A stretch of 33,346 bases of DNA from DASQDN01 sp035630195. GTDB lineage: Bacteria; Acidobacteriota; Terriglobia; Bryobacterales; Bryobacteraceae. The notes under the pieces are model-generated. The model was not told the DNA's origin. It saw nothing but the letters and a program-made list of their open reading frames with translations, and ran no database searches. The DNA is taken from the NCBI GenBank assembly GCA_035630195.1, contig DASQLD010000163.1, positions 1-33,346 on the forward strand. The letters are read 5' to 3'. The position numbers were made by a program, and so were the translations under genes. Position 1 is the first letter of the stretch. Every line of letters starts with the position of its first letter. Positions 1-8,430 of this stretch are shown here, in pieces.

Positions 1-1
1 C

Positions 2-697
2 GAAGAGGTCGTGCGCGGTTTTCGCGAAGCCTTTCAGCCGCACGGCGCAACCGAAGACGCGCTCGTCCTGCGCCTGGCCCAAGCCCACTGGCGCAGTCTG
101 CGTTCCCGTCGCGTGGAGACCGGCATACTCGACATCACCGCTGCCACAGAGCGTACTCTCGCCGGAAAGCTTGTCCAGGATTGCCCGGAACATCTCAGTC
201 CGCACAACGCCATAGCTGTCGGATTCATGAAGAATCCGGAGGAGCGATGGCGCGCCTACCTCCGTTACGACGCAGCGATCTCCCGGGATTTCTTCCGCAC
301 CCTCGATGCCCTGACGCGGCTGCAACGGGCGCGTCAGCGAACGAGCCCTGACCCGAAGCCGTTGGTCGCTGCGGCCGGCTCCGGAGCACCCCTCAGCCGG
401 CAACCCGAGCAACCCGCCGCTTCCGAGTGCGCCTCCAAACGCAGCGACGCCGCGGAACTGTCCGATTCCGGGATTCGGTTCGTTTCGCAAAATAGCCCAA
501 AATCCTCAGATCACGAAAATCAAAAGGAACTGACTCGGTCGGAGCCATTGGATGCAGGGCTTCTTCGAACGTCCAAGGCCGCCGTTGCGGAGGTGGCTTC
601 AGTACGGCTGTGCGAACATACCGCCGAACAGGAACTTCCTATCTGGGCTCGCCAGGGAACTTTCAGTCAGTTCGAGGAGTCCAATCATTTCGGTTAG
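2..697 (+). CDS. Hypothetical protein, C-terminal part (5' end outside window)
   Basis: The frame is open from base 2, so the first GTG at base 11 is probably not the true start and the gene begins left of the window. The visible start, EEVVRGFREAFQPHGATEDA, followed by LVLRLAQAHWRSLRSRRVE, resembles the middle of a family common in Acidobacteriota and Planctomycetota, whose N-terminus usually carries a TGPRTPEGK-like motif (recalled family knowledge; that part is not visible). The core is helical and rich in arginine. The last hundred or so residues are low-complexity and polar (Ser, Glu, Ala, Pro) and look disordered. There is no signal peptide or membrane segment in the visible part. It ends 19 bases before the sigma factor start. 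Function is unknown; family placement is moderately sure. Confidence 0.6.
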   Translation, partial: EEVVRGFREAFQPHGATEDALVLRLAQAHWRSLRSRRVETGILDITAATERTLAGKLVQDCPEHLSPHNAIAVGFMKNPEERWRAYLRYDAAISRDFFRTLDALTRLQRARQRTSPDPKPLVAAAGSGAPLSRQPEQPAASECASKRSDAAELSDSGIRFVSQNSPKSSDHENQKELTRSEPLDAGLLRTSKAAVAEVASVRLCEHTAEQELPIWARQGTFSQFEESNHFG

Positions 698-703
698 AAT
701 CGC

Positions 704-710
704 AGGTGAG
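704..710 (+). promoter_or_regulatory. Ribosome binding site deciding the sigma factor start
   Basis: AGGTGAG lies six bases before a GTG codon at 717. It supports that GTG as the start of the sigma factor rather than an ATG at 552, which would sit inside the upstream gene and add a non-conserved N-terminus. Confidence 0.6.
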
Positions 711-716
711 AAGGCA

Positions 717-1391
717 GTGGCCGATTTCACTTTAAGACTCGATCTTGAAACTGGCGCAACCCTAAGCGCTCCTGACGTTCCACGGGAAGACGAACGTCTC
801 ATTACGGCGCTCCGGGCCGGATCGGCGGAGGCTTACGAGCAACTCGTCGAAACCTACCAACAGCCGGTCTATAACTTGGTCTACCGATTGATGGACGACC
901 CGTCGGAGACACCGGATGTCGTGCAGGAAGTATTCCTGAAGGTGTTTCGAAATATCGGCTCCTTCCGAGGCAGCAGCAGCCTTAAAACGTGGATTTATCG
1001 AATTTCTTTTAACGAGGCGTATAACCACAGGCGGTGGTTCAATCGTCATAAGAAGCAAGAAGTCGGTCTCGATCAGGATGATGACGAGTCTCTCAGCTAT
1101 CGGGATGTACTACCGGATCCCGGGCGATCGGCATTCGAATTGATGTGCGATGTCGAGACGCACGCTTTGATCGAAGAAGCATTAACGGGACTTAATCCGG
1201 CGTTTCGCGCCGCCGTTGTTTTGCGTGATATCGAAGATCTCAGCTACGAAGAGATCGCGGAGGTTTTGCAGGTTTCTCTTGGCACAGTGAAGTCCCGCAT
1301 TTTGCGCGGACGCGAAGCTCTGAAGAAAGCGTTGGCGAGCCGGCTCCGACCGGAAGCGGCTCTCAGTTTCACGCCCGAGCCGGTCAGGTGA
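717..1391 (+). CDS. ECF-type RNA polymerase sigma-70 factor (RpoE-like)
   Basis: Alternative sigma factor of 224 residues when started at GTG 717, a normal length for the ECF group. Region 2 spans about residues 36-105 (AYEQLVETYQQPVYNLVYRL, then DVVQEVFLKVFRNIGSFRG and the SLKTWIYRISFNEAYNHRR helix). Region 4 spans about 150-205 (LNPAFRAAVVLRDIEDLSYE, EIAEVLQVSLGTVKSRILRG), a typical helix-turn-helix for the -35 element. It would bind core RNA polymerase and direct it to a small regulon, probably for envelope stress (inference from the RpoE-like sequence). Its stop overlaps the start of the next gene (GTGA), so the two are translationally coupled, as expected for a sigma/anti-sigma pair. The upstream sequence TTAGAAT near 694-700 could be a -10 box, but no convincing -35 was seen. 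Confidence 0.9.
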   Translation: MADFTLRLDLETGATLSAPDVPREDERLITALRAGSAEAYEQLVETYQQPVYNLVYRLMDDPSETPDVVQEVFLKVFRNIGSFRGSSSLKTWIYRISFNEAYNHRRWFNRHKKQEVGLDQDDDESLSYRDVLPDPGRSAFELMCDVETHALIEEALTGLNPAFRAAVVLRDIEDLSYEEIAEVLQVSLGTVKSRILRGREALKKALASRLRPEAALSFTPEPVR

Positions 1392-2023
1392 CGAATTCCA
1401 TGGGTCCACGTAATCAAATCCCTTCCGATGCCCTCCAGCGATCCGAACAATCGCGCGAGGTTCGGGAATTGCGCCGGGCGTTGCGTTCACTGCCTTCCCG
1501 GCAGCCTTCGATCGATTTGCGTATGCGCTTGCGAGTGTTGGCTTCTAAAGAAGGCTCGCGGCGAAGATCGAGAACGTCAGCCCGCGAACTCGTACGGACC
1601 TGGTTCACTGACTTTTGCTTGTACGCGAACAATCTGATGCGTCCACTCGCCATTCCAACTGCCGGCGGGTTCGTTTCTGCTCTGCTTCTGTTCGGAGTGC
1701 TGGCGCCGTCTCTGGCAACCCGCGGCGTGGTCCCCGGAACAGATGTTCCCACTGTTCTCTATACCGAAGCATCGGTTCGCAGTTTCATTCCGCTGGGCTT
1801 CCACAACGAAGACCTGACCGTTGAAGTTACGATTGACGGCGATGGGCGCGTAATCGACTATTCCTTTCCGTCTGATCGCAGCAAGAAGAATGCGGCGCTT
1901 CATCGAAGCATTGAGAACTATCTGTTGTTCACACAGTTCACCCCAGTCCGGAACTTCGGCCAGCCTGTGAAGGCGAAGGTGCGCATCTCCTTCCAAAGCA
2001 GCCGAATCGAAGTGCGGGGATAG
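1388..2023 (+). CDS. Membrane protein with TonB C-terminal-like domain, putative anti-sigma factor
   Basis: A 211-residue protein whose GTG start overlaps the sigma factor stop by four bases. Residues 1-80 are basic and helical and should be cytoplasmic. One membrane segment lies at about 89-110 (PTAGGFVSALLLFGVLAPSL). The exported C-terminal half (about 142-208) has the TonB-C pattern: VEVTIDGDGRVIDYSF, a helix with AALHRSIENYL, then FTPVRNFGQPVKAKVRISF. The topology (cytoplasmic N-terminus, single helix, periplasmic sensor domain) and the coupling to the sigma gene suggest it restrains the sigma factor. However, the zinc-binding HxxxCxxC signature of ZAS anti-sigma factors is absent, so this role is inferred from context. 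Alternatively it is an energy-transducer-like protein of unknown function. Confidence 0.65.
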   Translation: MTNSMGPRNQIPSDALQRSEQSREVRELRRALRSLPSRQPSIDLRMRLRVLASKEGSRRRSRTSARELVRTWFTDFCLYANNLMRPLAIPTAGGFVSALLLFGVLAPSLATRGVVPGTDVPTVLYTEASVRSFIPLGFHNEDLTVEVTIDGDGRVIDYSFPSDRSKKNAALHRSIENYLLFTQFTPVRNFGQPVKAKVRISFQSSRIEVRG

Positions 2024-2032
2024 ACCGGCTCG

Positions 2033-2785
2033 ATGGCCGGACGCCGGCTCGGTCAGCATTTTCTTGCGCGTCGCTCGATCCTGGAGCAGATCGCTTCCGC
2101 GGCGTGTCCTGATCCGGACAAGCCGGTTGTGGAAATTGGGCCGGGACGAGGCGCCCTGACCGAATACCTCCTCAAACTTAACTCTCAAGTGCACGCGATC
2201 GAGCTCGATCAGGTTCTCGTGCACTACCTACGCGAGAAGTTCCGCGATCACACGGGCTTTTCAGTTCAACACGCCGATGTTCTCAGGACCGACCTCAACC
2301 AATGGGGCGCAGTTCAAGTGGCGGGGAATCTTCCGTATTACATCACCTCACCGATTATTGAGCGCGTGCTTGCCTTGGGTCCTAATCTCCTGCGCGCTGT
2401 TTTCCTCGTTCAGAAGGAAGTTGCCGACCGGATCGTGGCGCAGCCAGGAAGTCGCGAATACGGATACCTTGCCGTACAGGTCCAGGTGTTCGCCGAGCCG
2501 AAATATCTGATAACCGTTCCACCGGACGCCTTTCGCCCGCCGCCAAAGGTCGATTCCGCCGTTGTTGAACTGACGCCCAGGAGTCAGCCGGTAACTGCCG
2601 ATCCGAAAGGTCTAATACAGTTTGCCGGATTGTGCTTCCGTCAAAAGCGAAAAATGCTGCGAAATAACCTGTCCGGCGCTTACCCGCTTGAAGCGATAGA
2701 CGCACAGCCGGAGGCCCGCCTGCGCGCCGAACAGCTCTCCGTTCTGCAGTTTGCGGATTTGCGGGATCGTATACTGAAGTTTTGA
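2033..2785 (+). CDS. rsmA: 16S rRNA (adenine1518-N6/adenine1519-N6)-dimethyltransferase RsmA/KsgA
   Basis: SAM-dependent enzyme that dimethylates two adjacent adenines in the 3' terminal hairpin of 16S rRNA late in 30S assembly; loss of activity gives kasugamycin resistance in other bacteria. The 250-residue length is close to the usual 260-280. Diagnostic motifs are GQHFL at residues 7-11, the SAM-binding motif I VVEIGPGRGALTEYL at about 32-46, the acidic residue of HAIELD, and the catalytic NLPYYITSPII (motif IV) near residue 99. The C-terminal domain has FRPPPKVDSAVV and FRQKRKML, both typical. The ATG start leads directly into the conserved GRRLGQHFL. Its stop overlaps the gltX start by one base (TGATG), so the two are likely co-transcribed and coupled. 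Confidence 0.96.
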   Translation: MAGRRLGQHFLARRSILEQIASAACPDPDKPVVEIGPGRGALTEYLLKLNSQVHAIELDQVLVHYLREKFRDHTGFSVQHADVLRTDLNQWGAVQVAGNLPYYITSPIIERVLALGPNLLRAVFLVQKEVADRIVAQPGSREYGYLAVQVQVFAEPKYLITVPPDAFRPPPKVDSAVVELTPRSQPVTADPKGLIQFAGLCFRQKRKMLRNNLSGAYPLEAIDAQPEARLRAEQLSVLQFADLRDRILKF

Positions 2786-4215
2786 TGAGAGTTCGCTTCG
2801 CTCCCTCGCCAACCGGCTATCTTCACATTGGCAGCGCCCGCACGTTCATCTTCAATTGGCTGTATGCGCGCCATAACGGTGGCACGGTAATACTGCGAAT
2901 CGATGACACGGACGTAGAGCGAAACACGGAAGTATCGCTCAACTCGATTTTTGACGGCCTCAAATGGCTCGATCTGCCGTGGGATGAACAGTACCGGCAA
3001 TCGGATCGGCTGGATACTCACAAGCAGGCGGCAGAAGCCATCTTCAAATCCGGACTTGCTTATCGTGACTTCACACCAGCGCACTCCGGCGACGAAGAGA
3101 TTCAGCGGGAGGGCGCTTGGTTGTTCAATCCGGGAGCGCGCGAATTATCGCCTGAGGAAAGCGACCGCCGGGCCGGTGCCGGCGAGCCGTACGTTCTCCG
3201 CTTTCGCGTTCCGCGCGAAGGAGACGGCGTCGTAAAGTTCGAGGATCAGGTTTTCGGCGCTCAAAGCAAAATGTCTGCCGACATCGAGGATTTCGCGCTT
3301 CTTCGCAGCAATGGTGCGCCGACTTACCATATGGCGTCATGCGCCGATGACGTGAATCTGAGTATCAGCCACATCATCCGCGGTCAGGATCATCTTACGA
3401 ACACGTATAAACACGTGCTCATTTTCGAGGCGCTCGGCGCACAGCCGCCTGCGTTTGCCCATCTTCCGCTGTTGATCGCGCCGGATGGAGCGAAGTTATC
3501 GAAGCGCAAACACGGCCCAGTAGTCAGTGTGACCACATATCGCGATGCCGGATTTCTGCCGCACGCATACATCAACTTTCTTTGTCTTCTCGGATGGAGT
3601 CCTAAGGACGACCGCGAGAAGATGACGCGCGAAGAGCTCGTGGATGCATTCAAGCTGGAAGGTGTCAATCGCAGCAACGCAGTGGTGAATTTCAGCGAGG
3701 AAGATCCTATCGATCCGAAGGCGCTATGGCTGAACTCGCAGCATATCCACGCAATGGCGGCTGAAGACCTCGCGCCGCTTCTGCTTCCGTATGTTCACGC
3801 AGCGGGATGGCGGGCAGATGAAGCCAAGATGCTGCAAGTGACGCCGCTGATTCGCGAGCGCATCCGCGTCCTGCCCGAAGTCACGACTGCCGCTGACCTG
3901 TTTTTCGTCGACGAACTGGCTCCCTACGATCCTTCCGAACTCATTCCGCAGAAGGGCGACGCTGCAATGGCGAGTCTCGTTCTGGAAAGAGCGCGCGAGG
4001 TTCTTTCCAAGGCCGACTTTACGCATGCCGGCCTCGAAGCCGCATTGCGCGATGAGGCAACGAACCTGAAAATCAAAACCGGGCAGATGTTTCTGCCCAT
4101 TCGCGTAGCTGTTTGCGGCCGCAAGACCGCTCCGCCATTGTTCGAGACCCTGGAAGTTCTCGGACGTGAGACGAGCCTGAAGCGGATCGATCAAGCTATC
4201 GGCAAGCTCCGATAA
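2785..4215 (+). CDS. gltX: Glutamyl-tRNA synthetase
   Basis: Class I aminoacyl-tRNA synthetase that attaches glutamate to tRNA-Glu in the cytoplasm. The 476-residue length is normal. The Rossmann-fold signature is seen in RFAPSPTGYLHIGSARTF (HIGH motif variant HIGS at about residues 15-18), and the KMSKS loop is KLSKRKH. The middle carries YVLRFRVP, and HIIRGQDHLTNTYKH before the KMSKS loop. The C-terminal helical anticodon-binding domain ends with LKRIDQAIGKLR. I start it at the ATG overlapping the rsmA stop; a TTG codon one position earlier is possible but unnecessary. Because glnS follows, this enzyme is probably discriminating and need not misacylate tRNA-Gln (inference). The gap to glnS is 24 bases. 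Confidence 0.96.
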   Translation: MRVRFAPSPTGYLHIGSARTFIFNWLYARHNGGTVILRIDDTDVERNTEVSLNSIFDGLKWLDLPWDEQYRQSDRLDTHKQAAEAIFKSGLAYRDFTPAHSGDEEIQREGAWLFNPGARELSPEESDRRAGAGEPYVLRFRVPREGDGVVKFEDQVFGAQSKMSADIEDFALLRSNGAPTYHMASCADDVNLSISHIIRGQDHLTNTYKHVLIFEALGAQPPAFAHLPLLIAPDGAKLSKRKHGPVVSVTTYRDAGFLPHAYINFLCLLGWSPKDDREKMTREELVDAFKLEGVNRSNAVVNFSEEDPIDPKALWLNSQHIHAMAAEDLAPLLLPYVHAAGWRADEAKMLQVTPLIRERIRVLPEVTTAADLFFVDELAPYDPSELIPQKGDAAMASLVLERAREVLSKADFTHAGLEAALRDEATNLKIKTGQMFLPIRVAVCGRKTAPPLFETLEVLGRETSLKRIDQAIGKLR

Positions 4216-4239
4216 GAAAGTTAGAAAGAGATTTTGAAT

Positions 4240-5931
4240 ATGAAGTTGTCCGAACCCGAAGTCGGCCCGTCGAATTTCATTCGGGACACAATGATCGACG
4301 ACCTGAAGAGCAACCGTTTCGACGGCCGCATTCAGACACGATTCCCACCGGAGCCAAATGGATATCTTCACATAGGCCACGCAAAGGCCATTTGCCTCGA
4401 CTTCGGCCTGGCCGCGGAGTTCGGCGGTCAATGTAATCTTCGAATGGACGATACGAATCCATCGAAGGAAGAAACGGAGTACGTCGACTCCATTCAGGAA
4501 GATGTCCGGTGGCTGGGCTTTGACTGGGGAGCGCGGCTTTTCTACGCGTCCGATTACTTCGATCAACTCTACGACTGGGCCGTTCAGCTCATCCGGGCAG
4601 GGAGGGCGTATGTTTGCGATCTGACAGCGGAGCAGATTCGCGAGTATCGCGGGACGTTGACGGAACCCGGACGCGAGAGCCCATGGCGCAACCGGACAGT
4701 CGAAGAAAATCTCGATCTGTTCAACCGCATGAAGCAGGGCGAATTCCCGGACGGAACTCGGACGCTTCGGGCCAAAATCGATATGGCTTCGAAGAACCTG
4801 AACATGCGCGATCCGGTGATGTATCGTATCGCGCACAAGCATCATCATCGGACCGGCGACAAATGGTGTATCTACCCGATGTACGACTATGCGCATGGGC
4901 AGTCGGATTCGATCGAAAAAGTGACTCACTCGATGTGTACCTTGGAGTTTGAGGATCACCGTCCTCTCTACAACTGGTTCATCGAGCAACTCGGAATCTT
5001 TCCGTCGCAGCAGTACGAGTTCGACCGGCTCAATTTAACCTACACGTTGCTGAGCAAGCGCAAGCTGCTGACGCTCGTCCAAGATGGACATGTCAACGGT
5101 TGGGATGATCCACGGATGCCGACGCTCTCTGGCATTCGGCGCCGCGGTTACACGCCGGAAGCGCTGCGCAGCTTCTGCAGTCAAATCGGTGTATCGAAGA
5201 CTAACGGTACCACTCAGTTGTCGTTCCTCGAACACTGTGTTCGGGAGGATTTGAACAAGAGAGCAACCCGGGTAATGGGCGTGCTTCGTCCTCTGCGTGT
5301 CGTCCTCACCAACTACCCTGACGATCTTGTCGAAGAGATGGATGCGGTGAACAATCCTGAAGATGCGGATGCTGGAACGCGAAAGGTTCCATTCTCGAAA
5401 GTGTTGTACATCGAGCAAGAAGACTTCCGCGAGGACCCGCCGAAGCAGTACTTCCGTCTTACGGTTGGACGCGAGGTGCGGCTTCGTTATGGCTACTTCA
5501 TCAAATGCACGGGTGTGGTAAAGGACGATGCTGGAAACATCGTTGAGCTGCAATGCACCTACGACCCCGCGAGTCGCGGCGGCAATTCGCCGGATGGACG
5601 CAAGGTCAAGTCGACGATCCACTGGGTCTCGGCGTCTCATGCAGTTGAAGCAGAGGTGCGCTTGTATGAGACCTTGTTTGCAAAAGAGAATCCGAGCGAT
5701 GTCGAAGAGGGCCAGGATTTCACAGCCAATCTAAATCCGCATTCGCTTGAAGTGCTGACCGCTAAGGTGGAGCCGAGTGTAACCGGAGCCGCTGCTGGAA
5801 CTCGCTATCAATTCGAGCGCATGGGGTACTTTGCGGTAGATACCGAATCCACTGCGGAACGGCCTGTCTTCAACCGCACGGTCGGATTGCGGGATAGCTG
5901 GGCGAAAATCGAACAACGCGGACAACAGTAG
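4240..5931 (+). CDS. glnS: Glutaminyl-tRNA synthetase
   Basis: Charges tRNA-Gln directly with glutamine, bypassing the GatCAB transamidation route. The ATG-started protein has 563 residues, close to the usual 550-560. Visible motifs are the HIGH region RFPPEPNGYLHIGHAKAICL, the RMDDTNP strand, the DKWCIYPMYDYAHGQSD segment typical of GlnRS, the EFEDHRPLYNWF segment, and the KMSKS variant LLSKRKL. The C-terminal anticodon-binding beta-barrel region follows (VVLTNYPDD, then TAVGREVRLRYGYFIKC-like sequence). A purine-rich AGAAAGAG lies about ten bases before the ATG. The gene sits between gltX and a carbamoyltransferase with no gap on the downstream side, so it looks like the third gene of a four-gene operon. 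Confidence 0.96.
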   Translation: MKLSEPEVGPSNFIRDTMIDDLKSNRFDGRIQTRFPPEPNGYLHIGHAKAICLDFGLAAEFGGQCNLRMDDTNPSKEETEYVDSIQEDVRWLGFDWGARLFYASDYFDQLYDWAVQLIRAGRAYVCDLTAEQIREYRGTLTEPGRESPWRNRTVEENLDLFNRMKQGEFPDGTRTLRAKIDMASKNLNMRDPVMYRIAHKHHHRTGDKWCIYPMYDYAHGQSDSIEKVTHSMCTLEFEDHRPLYNWFIEQLGIFPSQQYEFDRLNLTYTLLSKRKLLTLVQDGHVNGWDDPRMPTLSGIRRRGYTPEALRSFCSQIGVSKTNGTTQLSFLEHCVREDLNKRATRVMGVLRPLRVVLTNYPDDLVEEMDAVNNPEDADAGTRKVPFSKVLYIEQEDFREDPPKQYFRLTVGREVRLRYGYFIKCTGVVKDDAGNIVELQCTYDPASRGGNSPDGRKVKSTIHWVSASHAVEAEVRLYETLFAKENPSDVEEGQDFTANLNPHSLEVLTAKVEPSVTGAAAGTRYQFERMGYFAVDTESTAERPVFNRTVGLRDSWAKIEQRGQQ

Positions 5932-7494
5932 ATGATCATAATCGGACTTGGCGGCATCCTGAGCGACGCGGCGTGCGCATTGTTGCGTGATGGCGAACTT
6001 GTCGCAGCCATTGAAGAGAAGAAGATCGCCAGACACTATACGTCGGGGGAACTGCCTCAGCAAGCGATTGCGGGCTGTTTGCAGATCGCCAACGTTACGC
6101 CTGAGCAGGTCGACTCCATTGCTGTCGTTCGGCCCTTCCCAGCGGACACATCGCTACATCTGCAACTGCGCGCTCAGTTCCCCAACGCGCGTCTCGTCCT
6201 GGTAGAGCATCATACTGCGCACGCCGCCTCGGCATGGTATGCGTCGGACTTCGAGGAAGCGACGGTTCTGACGCTCGATCACGCGGGCGATCTGCGGTGC
6301 GGCGCACGCTGGTATGGTGACGGTTCTGGTTTGCAGATTGACAAGGAGATGTTTTATCCGGATTCGTTTGCTGACCTCTACGGGCGAGTTACGGAACTGC
6401 TTGGCTTCCAGTCGAATGCCGATGAGCATAAGGTGCAGTGGCTGTCCACCGCTGGCGATGACCGGTTTGTTGCTCTGTTCGACTCGATGATTGTGTGGGG
6501 CAGCGACAACTGGCCTCGCATCGACCGGAAGTGGTTTGAGAACTCGCGTCTCGATCGGGGCGGCTTCGATGAAAAGCTGTTTCAGGAATTGGGGATCGAC
6601 CGCGACTCTGCTATTCCGGAGAAGCTTCGCCCCCATGTTGCGGCGGGTATCCAGCGAGCCGTCGAGAACGCCGTCATTCGACTTGCAGGTGACGCCAAGA
6701 AGCTCTGCCTTGCCGGTGGGCTCGGCATGAACGCGCTTCTTGTGTCGGCTCTGGAGCGCGAGCGGGAAGTATTCGTACAGCCGGCGGCAGGAAACGCAGG
6801 TACCGCAATTGGCGCAGTCTTACATACTGCGGCGACTGTGTTTGGGGAGAAGGCACGCGTGAGTCTGCGTGACCTATGCCTGGGTCCGGAGTATTCGGCT
6901 GAAGAGATCAAACAGGTGCTCGAGAACTGCAAACTTCGGTTCAAGTACCTGCTGACGAGCGATGAGGTGATCGAGACTGCCGTACACGCGCTCAACGATC
7001 ATCAGATCGTCGCGTGGATGCATGGTCGCATGGAATTCGGTCCGCGAGCTCTGGGCAACCGCAGCATTCTGGCATCACCCCTGAACCCATATTCAACGGA
7101 GAATCTGAATACCTACATCAAGCACCGCGAACAATTTCGTAAGTTCGCGGCGTCCGTGCCAACGGAGTTGGCGGCCGAGTACTTCGAGGTGGGACCGAAC
7201 GCACGCTATCTGGCGACCGTCGGCAGAGTTAAGCCGCAGCATCGGAAGACGTTTCAAGAGGCAATTCTCGGGGACGATCTCGTGCGCGTCCATACGGTGT
7301 CGAAAGACGACAATCCGCTCTATTACCGTCTTCTGCAGGAAGCGGGGAAGAGGACCGGTTTGCCCGTACTCTACAACACGTCGTTCAACCTATTCGGCGA
7401 CCCTCTTGTCTGCACGCCGCGCGATGCGGCCCGAAGCTTCTACTCGTCAGGAATTGACGCGATGTTTGTCGGGAATTTTCTGCTCCAGAAGTAA
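5932..7494 (+). CDS. Carbamoyltransferase, NodU/CmcH/TobZ family
   Basis: The family transfers a carbamoyl group from carbamoyl phosphate to a hydroxyl of a small molecule through a carbamoyl-adenylate intermediate. The N-terminal Kae1-like domain starts with MIIIGLGGILSDAACALL. It has the metal-binding EHHTAHAASAWY at residues 92-103, then LTLDHAGD near 114-120. The YrdC-like C-terminal domain has the hallmark MHGRMEFGPRALGNRSIL at about 363-380, KHREQFRKFAASV, and the terminal LPVLYNTSFNLFGDPLVCTP. At 520 residues it is slightly shorter than most members (about 550-600). The start codon follows the glnS stop immediately, so it is very likely in that operon. No antibiotic or Nod-factor genes are nearby, so the substrate cannot be named. 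Its last 48 bases overlap the tail of the convergent regulator gene. Confidence 0.9.
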   Translation: MIIIGLGGILSDAACALLRDGELVAAIEEKKIARHYTSGELPQQAIAGCLQIANVTPEQVDSIAVVRPFPADTSLHLQLRAQFPNARLVLVEHHTAHAASAWYASDFEEATVLTLDHAGDLRCGARWYGDGSGLQIDKEMFYPDSFADLYGRVTELLGFQSNADEHKVQWLSTAGDDRFVALFDSMIVWGSDNWPRIDRKWFENSRLDRGGFDEKLFQELGIDRDSAIPEKLRPHVAAGIQRAVENAVIRLAGDAKKLCLAGGLGMNALLVSALEREREVFVQPAAGNAGTAIGAVLHTAATVFGEKARVSLRDLCLGPEYSAEEIKQVLENCKLRFKYLLTSDEVIETAVHALNDHQIVAWMHGRMEFGPRALGNRSILASPLNPYSTENLNTYIKHREQFRKFAASVPTELAAEYFEVGPNARYLATVGRVKPQHRKTFQEAILGDDLVRVHTVSKDDNPLYYRLLQEAGKRTGLPVLYNTSFNLFGDPLVCTPRDAARSFYSSGIDAMFVGNFLLQK

Positions 7495-8421
7495 GGGCTT
7501 CGACCCGACAGCTAAAAGAGTCTCGAAGTGCGGCAGTTCCTCTTCGCGGTGAACCACGGAAGCGTCCACCGATACGAATCCTGCTGCCTGCAGCATATCG
7601 ACCAGTTCGACCTGGGAAAACCCGAGCCATACGTCCGCGTACATTTCCCTGGCCTCTTCGAAGCGGTGTTTCACGAGATCCATGACTACGACGCGGCCCC
7701 CCGGCTTGAGAATGCGATACGCTTCCGCGACGGCTTTGGCCGGGTGCAGAGCGTGATGCAAACTCTGATGGAGCAATGTCAGGTCGACTTCGGCGTCCTG
7801 CAACGGAAGCTCTTCCAGGTCGCCGAGCCGGTACTCAAGGTTCCTGACGCCGTTTCTTTTCGCAATTTCGACCACGTACTCCAGCATTTTTTGGGAGTGA
7901 TCGACTGCGATCACCCGCTCGGCTCGTTGTGCGAGGAGGAGGGACAACGTTCCTTCGCCTGCTCCCAGGTCTGCCACCACGAAAGGCGGCATTAATTTGA
8001 GGAACATCTCCGACAAGCCTTTCCAGCTTCGTCCAGGCACGTAGTGGCGGCCGAATCTGCCCGCAAGTTCGTCGAAATAGGTTCTGAGCTTGTCTTTCCG
8101 CTTTTCGAGGATCAATCGCAGGGCGCGATCGTCCTGTTCTGCTTCTGCGATCTCCTGGCCTGCCTGTCGCAGCAACTCACCCAGGATCGCGTTGCCGTCT
8201 TTGGAGTCCGAGACTCGGTAAAGACTTTTCTGACCTGCTCGGCGAACCTCGATCAGACCCGCTTGTTTGAGTGGGGAAAGCTGCATCGAGATGCGGCTTT
8301 GACCCATTCCGAGGATCTCCTGCAACTCGGCGACGCTAAGTTCTTCCGTCTGCAACAGACGCAAAATGCGGAGCCGACCCTCGTCGCCTAGCAACTTCAA
8401 AGCCCGCAGGAGTTCTGCCAC
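7447..8421 (-). CDS. ArsR-family regulator fused to a SAM-dependent methyltransferase domain
   Basis: A 324-residue two-domain protein. Residues 3-71 form an ArsR winged helix (AELLRALKLLGDEGRLRILR, then MGQSRISMQLSPLKQAGLIE as the recognition helix, and GQKSLYRV as the wing). A helical linker leads to a class I methyltransferase fold with motif I VVADLGAGEGTLSLLL at about 149-164, the acidic residue of VIAVDHSQKML, and the post-motif LKPGGRVVVMDL. No cysteine metal site of arsenic sensors is visible. The gene faces ahcY. ArsR-type SahR regulators of methyl-cycle genes are known in Proteobacteria, so this protein may sense S-adenosylhomocysteine or SAM through the fused domain (inference). 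I chose GTG at 8421, which matches the usual ArsR start; a TTG at 8442 would lie inside the operator. Neither has a clear ribosome binding site, so the mRNA may be leaderless. Confidence 0.85.
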   Translation of the reverse strand: MAELLRALKLLGDEGRLRILRLLQTEELSVAELQEILGMGQSRISMQLSPLKQAGLIEVRRAGQKSLYRVSDSKDGNAILGELLRQAGQEIAEAEQDDRALRLILEKRKDKLRTYFDELAGRFGRHYVPGRSWKGLSEMFLKLMPPFVVADLGAGEGTLSLLLAQRAERVIAVDHSQKMLEYVVEIAKRNGVRNLEYRLGDLEELPLQDAEVDLTLLHQSLHHALHPAKAVAEAYRILKPGGRVVVMDLVKHRFEEAREMYADVWLGFSQVELVDMLQAAGFVSVDASVVHREEELPHFETLLAVGSKPLLLEQKIPDKHRVNS

Positions 8422-8430
8422 AGTTAATAG

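Noticed and set aside
552..716. N-terminal extension of the sigma factor from an ATG at 552
   Set aside because: The extension lies inside the upstream gene, has no family resemblance, and a GTG with a good ribosome binding site follows at 717.
3724..4989. 421-residue open frame on the reverse strand
   Set aside because: It lies antisense to gltX and glnS, both fully convincing, and its translation shows no motif.
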